From the NCBI RefSeq assembly GCF_021044795.1, contig NZ_JAJNOP010000009.1: a stretch of DNA of 64,000 nt. One strand, 5' to 3'. Each line of letters starts with the position of its first letter. Position 1 is the stretch's first letter. The translations under genes were made by a program, and so were the position numbers. The notes under the pieces are model-generated. The model worked only from the letters and a program-made list of their open reading frames with translations, did not search any database and was not told the origin of the DNA. Below, piece after piece: positions 55,502-63,237 of this stretch. This stretch comes from Acidaminococcus hominis. Its GTDB lineage: Bacteria; Bacillota; Negativicutes; Acidaminococcales; Acidaminococcaceae.

Positions 55502-55535
55502 ATCTGTCCCCCGTGGTACTTTTTACGTCCCACCT
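55502..55535 (-). promoter_or_regulatory. Candidate CggR operator upstream of cggR
   Basis: On the minus strand two GGGAC direct half-sites (55527-55531 and 55506-55510) are 21 bp apart. Bacillus CggR recognises two CGGGAC-type direct repeats about 20 bp apart. A -10 TATAAT lies some 60 bp further upstream on the same strand. The assignment is inference from spacing. Confidence 0.42.
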
Positions 55536-55707
55536 TCACTGAAAAAAATAAAGTCACATTGCTCCGCCTCTATTATATCATATCCCTTCAGCCTTGCCAC
55601 TGTTTTTATGGGCGGCACAGGAGTACGCAAGCACGGACAGCCTGCCACAGATTATCATTTTCAGCTTTCGAAAATAAGAATAGTGTCAATTCTTCTTAAT
55701 TGGCCCC

Positions 55708-55916
55708 TGTGATAGCCTTCCAAGGAGCAAGCACGGCAGTGCGCGGCTGCTCGCAGAGCACGGCGAACCGTTAAGCAGACAAGTGAAGAAACTTCCTTTG
55801 GGGCTGTAAAAAGATTAAACTTCCTCAGTCATCCCTTCGGGATGCCAGCCCCTGAGTGGTTCGCATTATGCCAATCAGCTTCGCTCTCCGAGCTCGCTTC
55901 TTGGAATGCTATCACA
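55708..55916. repeat. Large imperfect palindromic element (MITE-like or structured RNA)
   Basis: The outer 25-nt arms, 55708-55732 (TGTGATAGCCTTCCAAGGAG...) and 55892-55916, are complementary at 22 of 25 positions. Inside, GCGAACC (near 55765) pairs with GGTTCGC (near 55858), and CATCCC-TTCG-GGATG forms a tight tetraloop hairpin with CTCAG/CTGAG outside it. The fold is therefore one long interrupted hairpin. No coding potential or transposase gene is present. Confidence 0.7.
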
Positions 55917-55917
55917 T

Positions 55918-55971
55918 GGCTCATATTAACCAATAGTCCCTTAAAAAGCTGATGGACTATTGGATATGAGC
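55918..55971. repeat. Second hairpin next to the palindromic element
   Basis: GCTCATAT..CCAATAGTCC and GGACTATTGG-ATATGAGC: a perfect 10-bp inner stem plus an 8-bp outer stem, separated by three unpaired bases on one side. There is no T run, so it is not a terminator. Confidence 0.7.
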
Positions 55972-56130
55972 GCAACGCTTGTAGGGGCCGCTCCTATCCA
56001 ACAGGTTTCTGTTTCTTACCGATGCTAATGCTACATTCCAGCTGGTGATTGACCGATAGCGGTTTGAATGCCTTCTTCAAGCGTCACGAGCTTAACCAAG
56101 GAAGTTTCCCCTTCTCCCCACAACCAAGTC

Positions 56131-56157
56131 AGCCCGGGAAGCACTGCTCCCCGGGCT
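56131..56157. terminator. G+C-rich hairpin after the M13 peptidase gene
   Basis: AGCCCGGG-AAGCA..TGCTC-CCCGGGCT, 28 bp past the stop codon on the minus strand. There is no strong T run, so termination is probable but not certain. Confidence 0.5.
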
Positions 56158-56184
56158 GGTCTTTAGCTGATAAGCAAAGCATTT

Positions 56185-58452
56185 CTACCACACCAGAATC
56201 CGGTCCTCCGGATCCAGGTACATGGTATCGCCTTTCTTCACGTGATACGTCCGATAGAATTCATCGAACTGCTGCAAGGTCACATTAATCCGCAGGTACG
56301 ACAGCGGGTGCACATCGTGATACAGGATGTACTTGATGGCCTGGGGCGTGGCCAGATAGGCCCAGATTTTGGCGTAGGCCCGGAAGAACCGGTCGTAGTC
56401 CGCATTGGGTTTCTGGGCCAGAATGGACAGCATAGCCTTCAGTCCCGTCATATCCGCAATGGCTTCCGTCTGAATAAAAGCCCCGTTCAGATGAATCCCG
56501 TCAAAGGGCACAATGTTGTCATAATACTCCCGTACCCTCTTAGCCCGATCCTGGAACTTTTCGTAGTCCACCTTGGTCCACCAATTTCTCAGGTTCCCCT
56601 TCTCATCAAACTGGGCCCCGTTGGTATCAAAGGCGTGGGTGATTTCGTGCCCAATTACGGCGCCAATACCCCCGTACAGCTCCTCGTCCGCCATACCCGG
56701 CACATAGAACGGCGGATTCAGGATACCCACCATGATGTTGATGGAATTGTCCAAAGGATAATAGGAAGCGTTGCACTGGAGGATGTTCTGGTTCCAGTCA
56801 TCCGGATCCACCTTGGTATCCACCCGGTCAAAGGCCCGTTCCAGGGCAAACAGCTTGCACTTGCGCTGAGCCTCCCAGAAGGAATCCTGGGAAATGTCCA
56901 GGGACCCGTAGTCGTAGAACTTATTAGGGTAAGCCGCGTGGATTACCATGTGGTCCAGCTTTCGCAGGGCCATCTGCCGGGTTGCGTCAGACAACCAGGT
57001 TTCCTCCTGGAGCATGGTCCGGTAGTAGGAAATAATCTTTTTGCACAGATTCGTAATATCCGCTTTCATTTGGGGCGACGCATAGCTGGCCAGGTACACC
57101 TGTTCCAGGGGCTCCAGCAGATCCCGCTTCACTTCCCGCAGGGCCAGCCGTTCGTCCGAAGGCCGGCCAAAGCCAAAGTTCATCTTGTTGAATTCCCAGC
57201 CTACATCATCTGCTGCCCGGTCCAGGGATTGCAGCCGGCTCAGTACCAGCCGCACCAGCATATCATTTTTGAACCGATTCAGGTTTCTTTGCGTATACAG
57301 CTGGTTAAAACCTCTCAAATACGCCGGATGCTCCACATTGATGACCTTGGCCTTATCCATTCTCCGGGTGACAAAATACGCATGGAGCGGATAATTGGGC
57401 ACCAGGGCTTCCACCTGAGCTGGGGTCATGGGGTTCCGGTTCATGGCGATAAAGTTCTGGGAAAGCTTGTCCTCGCTGGTATAGACATATTCCGCCAGCT
57501 CAGCTTCCAGCTCCAGGGCATCCTTGTACATGGCAACGGCGTCCTTTTGGGTATACCCCAGCCGCTCCATCATCTTGCCAAAAGCCAGCTGGTTGGCCTC
57601 ATTCCGGCGCCGGCCCACGTCCGTCCGCACGGTAAACTCGGTGGTAAAGCCCAGCAGCGTGTCAAACCCATCCTGAATCCCTACCCCATAGACAGAGGTA
57701 TCCTCCCATTGGGGCATGACGTAGCTGATAATGTAGTTGGGATAAAGCAGCCCTTCCCGGCTGCTGAGCAGTTTGGACAGTTCGCCCAGGGTCTTGACGT
57801 TCTGAATGGCTGCCATTTCCTGTTTCAGGGGCTGCACCCCCAGTTTGTTCCGGGCGTCCCAGTCCAAATATTTATGATACAAAGCCTGGACCAGCTCCGC
57901 ATTGTGCCCGGTCAGGGACGAATCCTGCAAAAGGCCGTGGAGCTTCTGGTTCATCACTTCTTCCGCATCATCAAAAGCGCCCTTTTCTACTTTGTCGGGC
58001 TTGATTTCGCTGGTGAGAATCCATTGCTTGTTGGCGTAAATGCTGTAGTCTTCCCCAGGGGAAGCAGGCGTGTTCGCCGTCACATTACTTTTGGCATTGG
58101 AATCCACCCACGGATGCCCGCCCTTGAGATTGATGCCGCTGTCGTTACTGCTGCTGGCCGTGGTGCTAATAGGCTGCACCTGGGGCTTGGGCTCGTCCGG
58201 GGACTTCTCTCCGCCGCAAATGCTCAGCTTGTTCGTATGGGTAATAATGGGAACGGGCAGCAGCTCATCCTCCAGGGGCACCTTGGTAATGCCAATATCC
58301 AAAACGGGCATAGCCTCAGATTTAAGGGCTGCTTGGGGGAACACGGGGCCCATTCTTACGCAGGGTCCGACGGCCTGAACTTGACCGCCTGGCAGCAAAC
58401 CTGCCAAAAGAAGCGCCAGCAGAACCTGTACGATTCTTTCTTTTCCTTTCAT
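56185..58452 (-). CDS. M13 family zinc metallopeptidase (neprilysin-like), exported
   Basis: 755 residues from ATG 58452, preceded by GGGGGATTC. Residues 1-27 are a signal peptide (MKGKERIVQVLLALLLAGLL, then PGGQVQA). A low-complexity linker lies at about 70-130. The M13 N domain follows with VMPQWEDTSVYGVGIQDG. The catalytic domain has HEITH (about 602-606; two His ligands and the Glu) and third ligand Glu in TEAIAD (about 663). Typical domain order and length. It probably trims peptides outside the cytoplasm. Unlike eukaryotic members it has no membrane anchor. Confidence 0.94.
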   Translation of the reverse strand: MKGKERIVQVLLALLLAGLLPGGQVQAVGPCVRMGPVFPQAALKSEAMPVLDIGITKVPLEDELLPVPIITHTNKLSICGGEKSPDEPKPQVQPISTTASSSNDSGINLKGGHPWVDSNAKSNVTANTPASPGEDYSIYANKQWILTSEIKPDKVEKGAFDDAEEVMNQKLHGLLQDSSLTGHNAELVQALYHKYLDWDARNKLGVQPLKQEMAAIQNVKTLGELSKLLSSREGLLYPNYIISYVMPQWEDTSVYGVGIQDGFDTLLGFTTEFTVRTDVGRRRNEANQLAFGKMMERLGYTQKDAVAMYKDALELEAELAEYVYTSEDKLSQNFIAMNRNPMTPAQVEALVPNYPLHAYFVTRRMDKAKVINVEHPAYLRGFNQLYTQRNLNRFKNDMLVRLVLSRLQSLDRAADDVGWEFNKMNFGFGRPSDERLALREVKRDLLEPLEQVYLASYASPQMKADITNLCKKIISYYRTMLQEETWLSDATRQMALRKLDHMVIHAAYPNKFYDYGSLDISQDSFWEAQRKCKLFALERAFDRVDTKVDPDDWNQNILQCNASYYPLDNSINIMVGILNPPFYVPGMADEELYGGIGAVIGHEITHAFDTNGAQFDEKGNLRNWWTKVDYEKFQDRAKRVREYYDNIVPFDGIHLNGAFIQTEAIADMTGLKAMLSILAQKPNADYDRFFRAYAKIWAYLATPQAIKYILYHDVHPLSYLRINVTLQQFDEFYRTYHVKKGDTMYLDPEDRILVW

Positions 58453-59116
58453 AAGAATCCCCCCTCTATCCAAACTGTAGAGGAAAACTCCCCTACAGGT
58501 ATAAAGAAATTGCTGAAAATTCTACTATCCTCTATTGTTATTATAAGCGTTTTCCGGAAATAGTGCAATTTTATAAGTAACATTATGTACGGCAGCGGTT
58601 GACTATGTCCTGGAGTGTCATTATTAGAGCAAATTTCTAGGAAATAAGTTCCACCCTTCCGTGCGTATAGAGTGGACATTCATCACCCATTCCAACCAAA
58701 AAGAAACCCCTGCAAAAGCCCTTTCAGGCCCTTGCAGAGGTTTTACGTTTTGTTTTATTCCCACTCGCCGAGTTAAATCCATTTCTAAACTTTTTTGTAT
58801 AGCGGATTTGATTCGTCGTGGTTTTATTTGATACAGATTATCCTTATCCTAAGGTCTATTCGGACTTTTGCTATCAAAAATCTATCTGGGCCATCCTATC
58901 ATGGGTTTTGCTTGAGCCTGATGAATTGGTGGCTTGGAAGTATTATAACACGATTCCATAAAAAATTCTATCCTAATTTTCCTTTTTTATTGTCTGCACA
59001 AGTTTCACCGAAAGAATGTCAGGACAAAGGTCGTTTTGCGCCGTCATTAGAATATCATAAAACACAAAGAGCCACAGCCGATGCCCTTTGTGGGGTGTCG
59101 GCTGAGGCTCTTTTTT
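58453..59116. other. Boundary interval between M13 peptidase and the hsdS inversion locus
   Basis: 664 bp without a supported gene. It holds two hairpin terminators (58697-58745 and 59065-59119) and, between them, an A+T-rich stretch (58760-59060) unlike the neighbouring genes in composition. A 118-codon open frame at 58795-59151 has no ribosome site and runs through the second terminator, so it is not called. The left edge of the transferred region probably lies here. Confidence 0.6.
58697..58745. terminator. Terminator hairpin at the left side of the hsdS island
   Basis: AACCCCTGCAA and TTGCAGAGGTT with T/A runs on both sides. No gene ends nearby on the plus strand; it would stop leftward transcripts from the recombinase region. 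Confidence 0.75.
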
Positions 59117-59119
59117 TTA
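59065..59119. terminator. Recombinase gene terminator, bidirectional
   Basis: AAAGAGCCACAGCCGA and TCGGCTGAGGCTCTTT with eight T on the plus strand and a weaker run on the minus strand. It overlaps the recombinase stop codon. Confidence 0.85.
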
Positions 59120-60064
59120 CAGCAGATCGTTCAGAAGATTCATGCACTTGACTTTCTGCTGGAGATTTGCGCTGCCATAGACATTCAGCGTGAAGGAGAC
59201 ATTTTTATGCCCTAAAATCTCCGAAAGCGATTTAATGTCAAACTCCGGTATCTCGATTGCCCGTACTGCGAAAGTGTGCCGGATCTCGTGGAACTTTACC
59301 TTTTGCAGCCCATTTCGCTTCAAAAAACGGGAAAAGAACTGTCGGTATGTGCGAGGTTCTGTTGGCTTCGTCTTGCCAGTCAAGAAGTAATGGTTGGGGT
59401 TTTCTGTGTAGAACTTCTTGATAATATTCATCAGCAACGACGGTACGGGAATTGTCCGAGCTGATGTTTTGGTCTTTGGCGGTCCTATGTGCAGATAGGA
59501 CTCGCCCTTTTTCTTGTCATAGATGCGCTGGACGGTTTTGTTGATGCTGATGGTTTTATCCGTCAGCGAGATGTCCTTCATTTGCAAGCCGCAAAGTTCA
59601 CCGATCCGCACCCCGGTAAACAGTGCAATGAGAATGCCAGCGGTCTTCCTATTCAGGTTCATGTAGATGCACTGAATAAGAGCTTGCTCCTGATCTTTGG
59701 ATAGCGATACCACTTTCTTGACACCCAGCTCTTTTGGGTACTCTATCAAGTCCCAGTTGAGCAGCGGTATTGCCCTTTCCTTGTAGGCAAACTCCATAGC
59801 AAGTCGCAGTACGAGAATCACATCTCGTATGGTCTTCACAGTGAGACCACCGGACTTGTCCAACCGCCCGGATTCGTAGAGATACGATATGTAGCTCTGA
59901 ATATCCGTCTCGGTGATGCTGCCGATCTTTCGCTTGCCGAAGTAGGGTATTAAGTGGTTTTCGGCAATTAGCGTGAAACTGGCATGAGTTGACGGTGTGA
60001 TCATTGGCTTCTTCTGATTTAGCCAAGTGTTCAACAGCGTCTTAAATTGTGTATTGTTAGTCAT
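59117..60064 (-). CDS. Tyrosine recombinase, probable hsdS invertase
   Basis: 315 residues from ATG 60064, preceded by GGAGGTGG. An N-terminal SAM-like core-binding domain (about 1-100) is followed by the catalytic domain. Active-site residues visible: Arg in FTGVRIGELCG, HEIRHTFAVRA (HxxR), GHKNVS, and nucleophile Tyr in LNVYGSANL. Close in size to XerC/D and to the recombinases (CreX/PsrA type) that shuffle hsdS genes. It lies immediately beside, and divergent from, the hsdS cassettes, which is the strongest hint at its substrate. Lower G+C than the rest of the window. Confidence 0.92.
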   Translation of the reverse strand: MTNNTQFKTLLNTWLNQKKPMITPSTHASFTLIAENHLIPYFGKRKIGSITETDIQSYISYLYESGRLDKSGGLTVKTIRDVILVLRLAMEFAYKERAIPLLNWDLIEYPKELGVKKVVSLSKDQEQALIQCIYMNLNRKTAGILIALFTGVRIGELCGLQMKDISLTDKTISINKTVQRIYDKKKGESYLHIGPPKTKTSARTIPVPSLLMNIIKKFYTENPNHYFLTGKTKPTEPRTYRQFFSRFLKRNGLQKVKFHEIRHTFAVRAIEIPEFDIKSLSEILGHKNVSFTLNVYGSANLQQKVKCMNLLNDLL

Positions 60065-60118
60065 ATTGACCACCTCCACGACTATTATCCTGTGGAGGAC
60101 GAGGATGTGCGGTTCAAT

Positions 60119-60180
60119 CCTCAAGTAACGGTCTCGAAAAGCGCCCAAAGCTACGCTTCCCGGACTTTGACGAGCCGTGG
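60119..60180 (+). repeat. hsdS 5' repeat R1, copy 1
   Basis: Encodes the conserved N-terminus of HsdS (SSNGLEKRPKLRFPDFDEPW). Differs from copy 2 (62047-62108) at about four positions and has the same orientation. Likely a recombination site that joins an N-terminal TRD to an expressed start. Confidence 0.85.
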
Positions 60181-61335
60181 AGAGCTGAAAGGTTATCCGA
60201 CTTTGTTGACCGTGTAACACGAAAGAATAGCCAGAATCAAACTGACCTGCCGCTTACAATCTCATCAAAAGACGGCTTAGTAGATCAGGTGAGTTATTTT
60301 AATAAGACAGTGGCCAGCAAAGATATGAGCGGGTACTACCTGCTTCTTAATGGGGAGTACGCATACAACAAAAGCTACTCCGTGGGATATGACTTCGGCT
60401 CTATTAAGCGCTTGGATCGCTACCCGATGGGTGCTTTATCGACACTCTACATTTGTTTTGCCCTTAAAAAGCATGATAGCGATTTTATCAAGGCTTATTT
60501 TGATTCACTCAAATGGTACAGGGAAATCTATATGATTTCAGCGGAAGGTGCCCGAAATCACGGCTTACTCAATATTCCAACAGACGAGTTCTTTGAGACC
60601 AAACACTATCTGCCGCAGAACCTTAATGAGCAGCGGAAAATTGCCGATTTCATAATTGCTTTAGAGCGCAGGATCGACGCACAGCAGTCGTTAGTAGACA
60701 ACCTCAAGAAGTATAAAAGAGGATTACAAAACCGATTTTTCTTTAAGCGATCACATCTGTCAAGAACAATTTCTGGAATCAGCTCGCATGAAGTCAAGCC
60801 GTTAGGGAGCAAAGTTCAGATCAATCCAAAAACAGAATCGCTTCCAGAAGCGTTCATATATATTGACTTAGAGTGTGTAGAGGCGGGGGTTTTGCATAGC
60901 AAAAAGCTTATTTCTCGTAACTCTGCACCAAGTCGAGCACAAAGGCTTTTGAAGGAAGGCGATTTAATCTATCAAATGGTTCGACCTTACCAAAAGAACA
61001 ATTACTATTTCCAAAAGGCTTTTGAATATCCAACAGTTGCATCTACCGGATATGCACAAATCCGATGCTCAGAGGTGGACACTCAATTCATATACGAGCA
61101 ACTTTCGTCAGACTATTTTGCCCGTGAAGCGATGCTTCGCAGTACAGGTACAGGGTATCCAGCTATCAATGCAGATGATCTTGCGGAAATTCCCATTTGG
61201 ATTCCTCCACTTGACCAGCAGGAGAAAGTTGGTGCGACTTTATCCTTTATCGGGGCAAAGATAGAAGTACATCAAAAAATGCTTTATGCTTTATGCAGAG
61301 TTAAATCCTCTTTGCTGCAACAGCTCTTTATATAA
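60121..61335 (+). CDS. hsdS: HsdS specificity subunit, start-less silent cassette 1 (two TRDs)
   Basis: Type I restriction specificity subunit. Homology starts at 60121 (LRFPDFDEPWR). The frame has a TGA at 60067-60069 and no ATG, GTG or TTG before GTG 60289, so no proper initiation exists. TRD1 spans about 60190-60620. The central conserved helix EQRKIADFIIALERRIDAQQSLVD and the repeat KKYKRGL end at 60723. TRD2 runs to about 61210, then QQEKVGATLSFIGAKIEVHQ and the terminal LLQQLFI. Probably a donor of target-recognition halves rather than an expressed gene. Confidence 0.82.
   Translation, partial: SSNGLEKRPKLRFPDFDEPWRAERLSDFVDRVTRKNSQNQTDLPLTISSKDGLVDQVSYFNKTVASKDMSGYYLLLNGEYAYNKSYSVGYDFGSIKRLDRYPMGALSTLYICFALKKHDSDFIKAYFDSLKWYREIYMISAEGARNHGLLNIPTDEFFETKHYLPQNLNEQRKIADFIIALERRIDAQQSLVDNLKKYKRGLQNRFFFKRSHLSRTISGISSHEVKPLGSKVQINPKTESLPEAFIYIDLECVEAGVLHSKKLISRNSAPSRAQRLLKEGDLIYQMVRPYQKNNYYFQKAFEYPTVASTGYAQIRCSEVDTQFIYEQLSSDYFAREAMLRSTGTGYPAINADDLAEIPIWIPPLDQQEKVGATLSFIGAKIEVHQKMLYALCRVKSSLLQQLFI
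60703..60723 (+). repeat. hsdS central repeat R2, copy 1 (+)
   Basis: CTCAAGAAGTATAAAAGAGG plus A, encoding LKKYKRG. The identical 21 bp occurs at 62604-62624 (+) and 63847-63867 (-), and a 16-bp version at 61913-61928 (-). Opposed copies allow inversion that swaps C-terminal halves. Confidence 0.9.
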
Positions 61336-61347
61336 AGAGCTGTTGCA
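61316..61347. repeat. Perfect 32-bp palindrome at convergent hsdS ends, copy 1
   Basis: TGCAACAGCTCTTTAT and its exact complement; both arms encode the C-terminal LLQQLFI of the convergent genes, which overlap by 8 bp. Confidence 0.92.
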
Positions 61348-61943
61348 ATAGCGATGCCTTCAATTTGTTCAAGCACAAGAGCACTGAGTCCGCAAAGGTA
61401 ATCTTTTGATCCAGCCCCGCAAGAAGAGAGACCGCCTTACGCTGAGCAGAAAAATCAGGGATAAAAAACTCGGCTTTTTCAATATTAGACCACTCTGCTC
61501 TCGGCATCTTTGTACCTGAGCTGATGTTGGCAACTCGAAGGAACTGCTCAGTTTGAACAAGGTAGAACAAGAACTTCGGCAAAACGACATCTGTCGGAAT
61601 AAGCGCCCATATCTCCGATGAGCAAACCATCGTCTGTTGAGCAAAAGCATATTTACGAAGATAAGGGCGCAGCTTGCCAAAAAGTGTGTCACCGGACAGT
61701 GCTATATTTTTTATGCTGCTTTGCGTTGTTGATGGAACTGTGGCAAGGATTTTTCCTGTTTCCGGTTCGATGTTCTCCAACTCCACACAGGGATATTCGA
61801 TGTCAGAAGAGGGATCATATTTCTCGCTTCTCCTTTGGGCGATTTCTGAAAAAAAGTGTTTTGTGGTTGTCCATCCAGGAGTTGACTTTTCACCGAGCAA
61901 GCATGAAAGCAATCCTCTTTTATACTTCTGTTCAAGTACGCAG
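61328..61943 (-). CDS. hsdS: HsdS C-terminal half-gene, silent cassette 1
   Basis: Reads from the R2 repeat (LEQKYKRGLL) through one target-recognition domain (for example STPGWTTTKHFFSEIAQRRSEKYDPS and IWALIPTDVVLPKFLFYLVQ) to SAQRKAVSLLAGLDQKI and LLQQLFI. There is no N-terminal TRD. Upstream the frame continues to an ATG at 62152, but that part is antisense to repeat R1 and the next cassette, so it is not genuine. A donor half for recombination at R2. Confidence 0.8.
61913..61928 (-). repeat. hsdS central repeat R2, copy 2 (-), partial
   Basis: GAAGTATAAAAGAGGA on the minus strand; 16 bp shared with the other copies, diverging at the 5' side. Confidence 0.85.
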
Positions 61944-61960
61944 AAACGCTTGATTAACGC

Positions 61961-62011
61961 CAAAATCCCTTGCAATAGCGGATTTACCTCTGCTACTGCA
62001 AGGGATTTTTC
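61961..62011. terminator. Hairpin between hsdS modules
   Basis: AAAATCCCTTGCA and TGCAAGGGATTTTT with an inner AGCGGA..TCTGCT partial pairing; T/A runs at both sides. It would stop plus-strand transcription just before the second module. Confidence 0.75.
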
Positions 62012-62046
62012 TATGATGCGGTATTGATTTTGACAGTCTGAATAAC

Positions 62047-62108
62047 CCTCAAGTAACGGTCTCGAAAAGCGCCCGAGGCTGCGCTTCCCGGGCTTTGACG
62101 AGCCGTGG
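62047..62108 (+). repeat. hsdS 5' repeat R1, copy 2
   Basis: Same orientation as copy 1; encodes SSNGLEKRPRLRFPGFDEPW. Direct repeats allow deletion or duplication of the intervening module of about 1.93 kb. Confidence 0.85.
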
Positions 62109-63227
62109 GAAATATGTAAGGCAGAGAGCCTGTTCAAGAATATTACCGACAAAAATCACCCTGATGACACCGTTTTGACCATCGTTCAAGGAAAAGGCAC
62201 TTTACCAAGAGACAAGTCGGGGCGGAATATTCACTATGATAATGCGTCTCTCTCAAACTATAAGAGGGTAGAAAAAGGCGACTATATAATTCATCTTCGT
62301 TCCTTTGAGGGCGGACTTGAAATGGCGCATGAGACCGGAATTGTAAGTCCCGCTTATACTATTCTGCGTTGCAGCAAGCCACATTCGAGCCTGTTTTACG
62401 AAGCATATTTCCACACTGATGAGTTTATTAACCATGTCCTCTCAAAGGCGGTTGAAGGGATTCGTGATGGGAGGCAGATAAGTTATGATGCTTTCAAGTG
62501 GCTTGGAATACCCTACTGTGCGGCTGCTGAACAGGAAAAGATTTCGGCATTATTTGATATGCTAAACCGCAGGATTGAAACGCAGGAGCAAATTGTGAAT
62601 GCTCTCAAGAAGTATAAAAGAGGACTGCTTCACGAGATATTATGCGAAAAGATTAAGGTTACGAAATCAGCTTGGGATATTCATAAAATTGGCGATTATC
62701 TAAGCCCGAAAAACATTAAACAACTTCCGACTCCCGATGCTCCGCTTATGGCTTTCACTGCAACAGGCGGGGTGTGTGATAAGGGAGAACGCTATGATAG
62801 GGCATTTCTTGTAAAAGATGCAAGCACAAAGTTGTATAAGCGCACCGATCTTAACGATTTTATATATAGCTCAAACAATCTTGATGTAGGCTCTATTGGG
62901 CTTAATTTGTACGGATCTGCGGTTATTTCCGATGTATATGAGATTTTCTCGATTTCCGGTGCTGATCCGTGGTTTATAAGTGAAGCAATTCAACAGAAAT
63001 CTGTACTACATAGAATACTAAAATATCGCCAAGGATGCCTCTATGGACAGTATCGGATATATGCAGATGATTTTCTTGAGGTTCCAATCCGAGTACCTGA
63101 TCTCGAAACCCAAAAACAAATTGGCACAATCTTTTCAGGAATAGAATACAGAATCAAGAGTGAGCAGACACTATTGGACTATCTTGAGGATGCTAAAAAA
63201 ATTTTCTTGCAACAGCTCTTTATATAA
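62049..63227 (+). CDS. hsdS: HsdS specificity subunit, start-less silent cassette 2 (two TRDs)
   Basis: Homology begins at 62049 directly after an in-frame TAA (62043-62045). The first possible start is TTG 62175, well inside TRD1, so it is also promoterless and start-less. TRD1 (about 62110-62520) contains LTIVQGKGTLPRDKSG and RSFEGGLEMAHETGIVSP. The central helix EQEKISALFDMLNRRIETQEQIV precedes R2. TRD2 (about 62640-63110) contains MAFTATGGVCDKGERYDRAF. It ends ETQKQIGTIFSGIEYRIK and LQQLFI. TRDs differ from those of cassette 1. Confidence 0.82.
   Translation, partial: SSNGLEKRPRLRFPGFDEPWEICKAESLFKNITDKNHPDDTVLTIVQGKGTLPRDKSGRNIHYDNASLSNYKRVEKGDYIIHLRSFEGGLEMAHETGIVSPAYTILRCSKPHSSLFYEAYFHTDEFINHVLSKAVEGIRDGRQISYDAFKWLGIPYCAAAEQEKISALFDMLNRRIETQEQIVNALKKYKRGLLHEILCEKIKVTKSAWDIHKIGDYLSPKNIKQLPTPDAPLMAFTATGGVCDKGERYDRAFLVKDASTKLYKRTDLNDFIYSSNNLDVGSIGLNLYGSAVISDVYEIFSISGADPWFISEAIQQKSVLHRILKYRQGCLYGQYRIYADDFLEVPIRVPDLETQKQIGTIFSGIEYRIKSEQTLLDYLEDAKKIFLQQLFI
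62604..62624 (+). repeat. hsdS central repeat R2, copy 3 (+)
   Basis: Identical 21 bp to copy 1, encoding LKKYKRG. Confidence 0.9.
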
Positions 63228-63237
63228 AGAGCTGTTG
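63210..63237. repeat. Perfect 28-bp palindrome at convergent hsdS ends, copy 2
   Basis: CAACAGCTCTTTAT and its complement; same core as copy 1, again joining two convergent hsdS 3' ends. Confidence 0.92.

Larger units (their letters stand above)
55502..56184. other. Non-coding interval between cggR and the M13 peptidase gene
   Basis: 683 bp without a convincing gene. From cggR outward it contains the cggR promoter/operator, a palindromic element of about 209 bp (55708-55916), a second hairpin (55918-55971) and a G+C-rich hairpin (56131-56157). Open frames here are short and lack ribosome sites. I see no tRNA or tmRNA signature. Confidence 0.7.

Noticed and set aside
55680..56000. tmRNA, RNase P or 6S RNA
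   Set aside because: Lacks the tRNA-like ends of tmRNA and the conserved RNase P core; the long palindromic layout with mobile-element-like arms fits them poorly.
56242..58563. 773-codon open frame antisense to the M13 peptidase gene
   Set aside because: Composition rich in His, Gln, Leu and Val typical of reversed coding DNA; no family motifs, while the minus frame has the complete HEITH metallopeptidase.
58795..59151. 118-codon frame left of the recombinase gene
   Set aside because: No ribosome site, runs across a strong terminator and past the recombinase stop; its end merely translates the hairpin.
61944..62152. 5' extension of the first HsdS half-gene to an ATG at 62152
   Set aside because: This part is antisense to repeat R1 and the second cassette and contains the inter-module hairpin; no HsdS homology.
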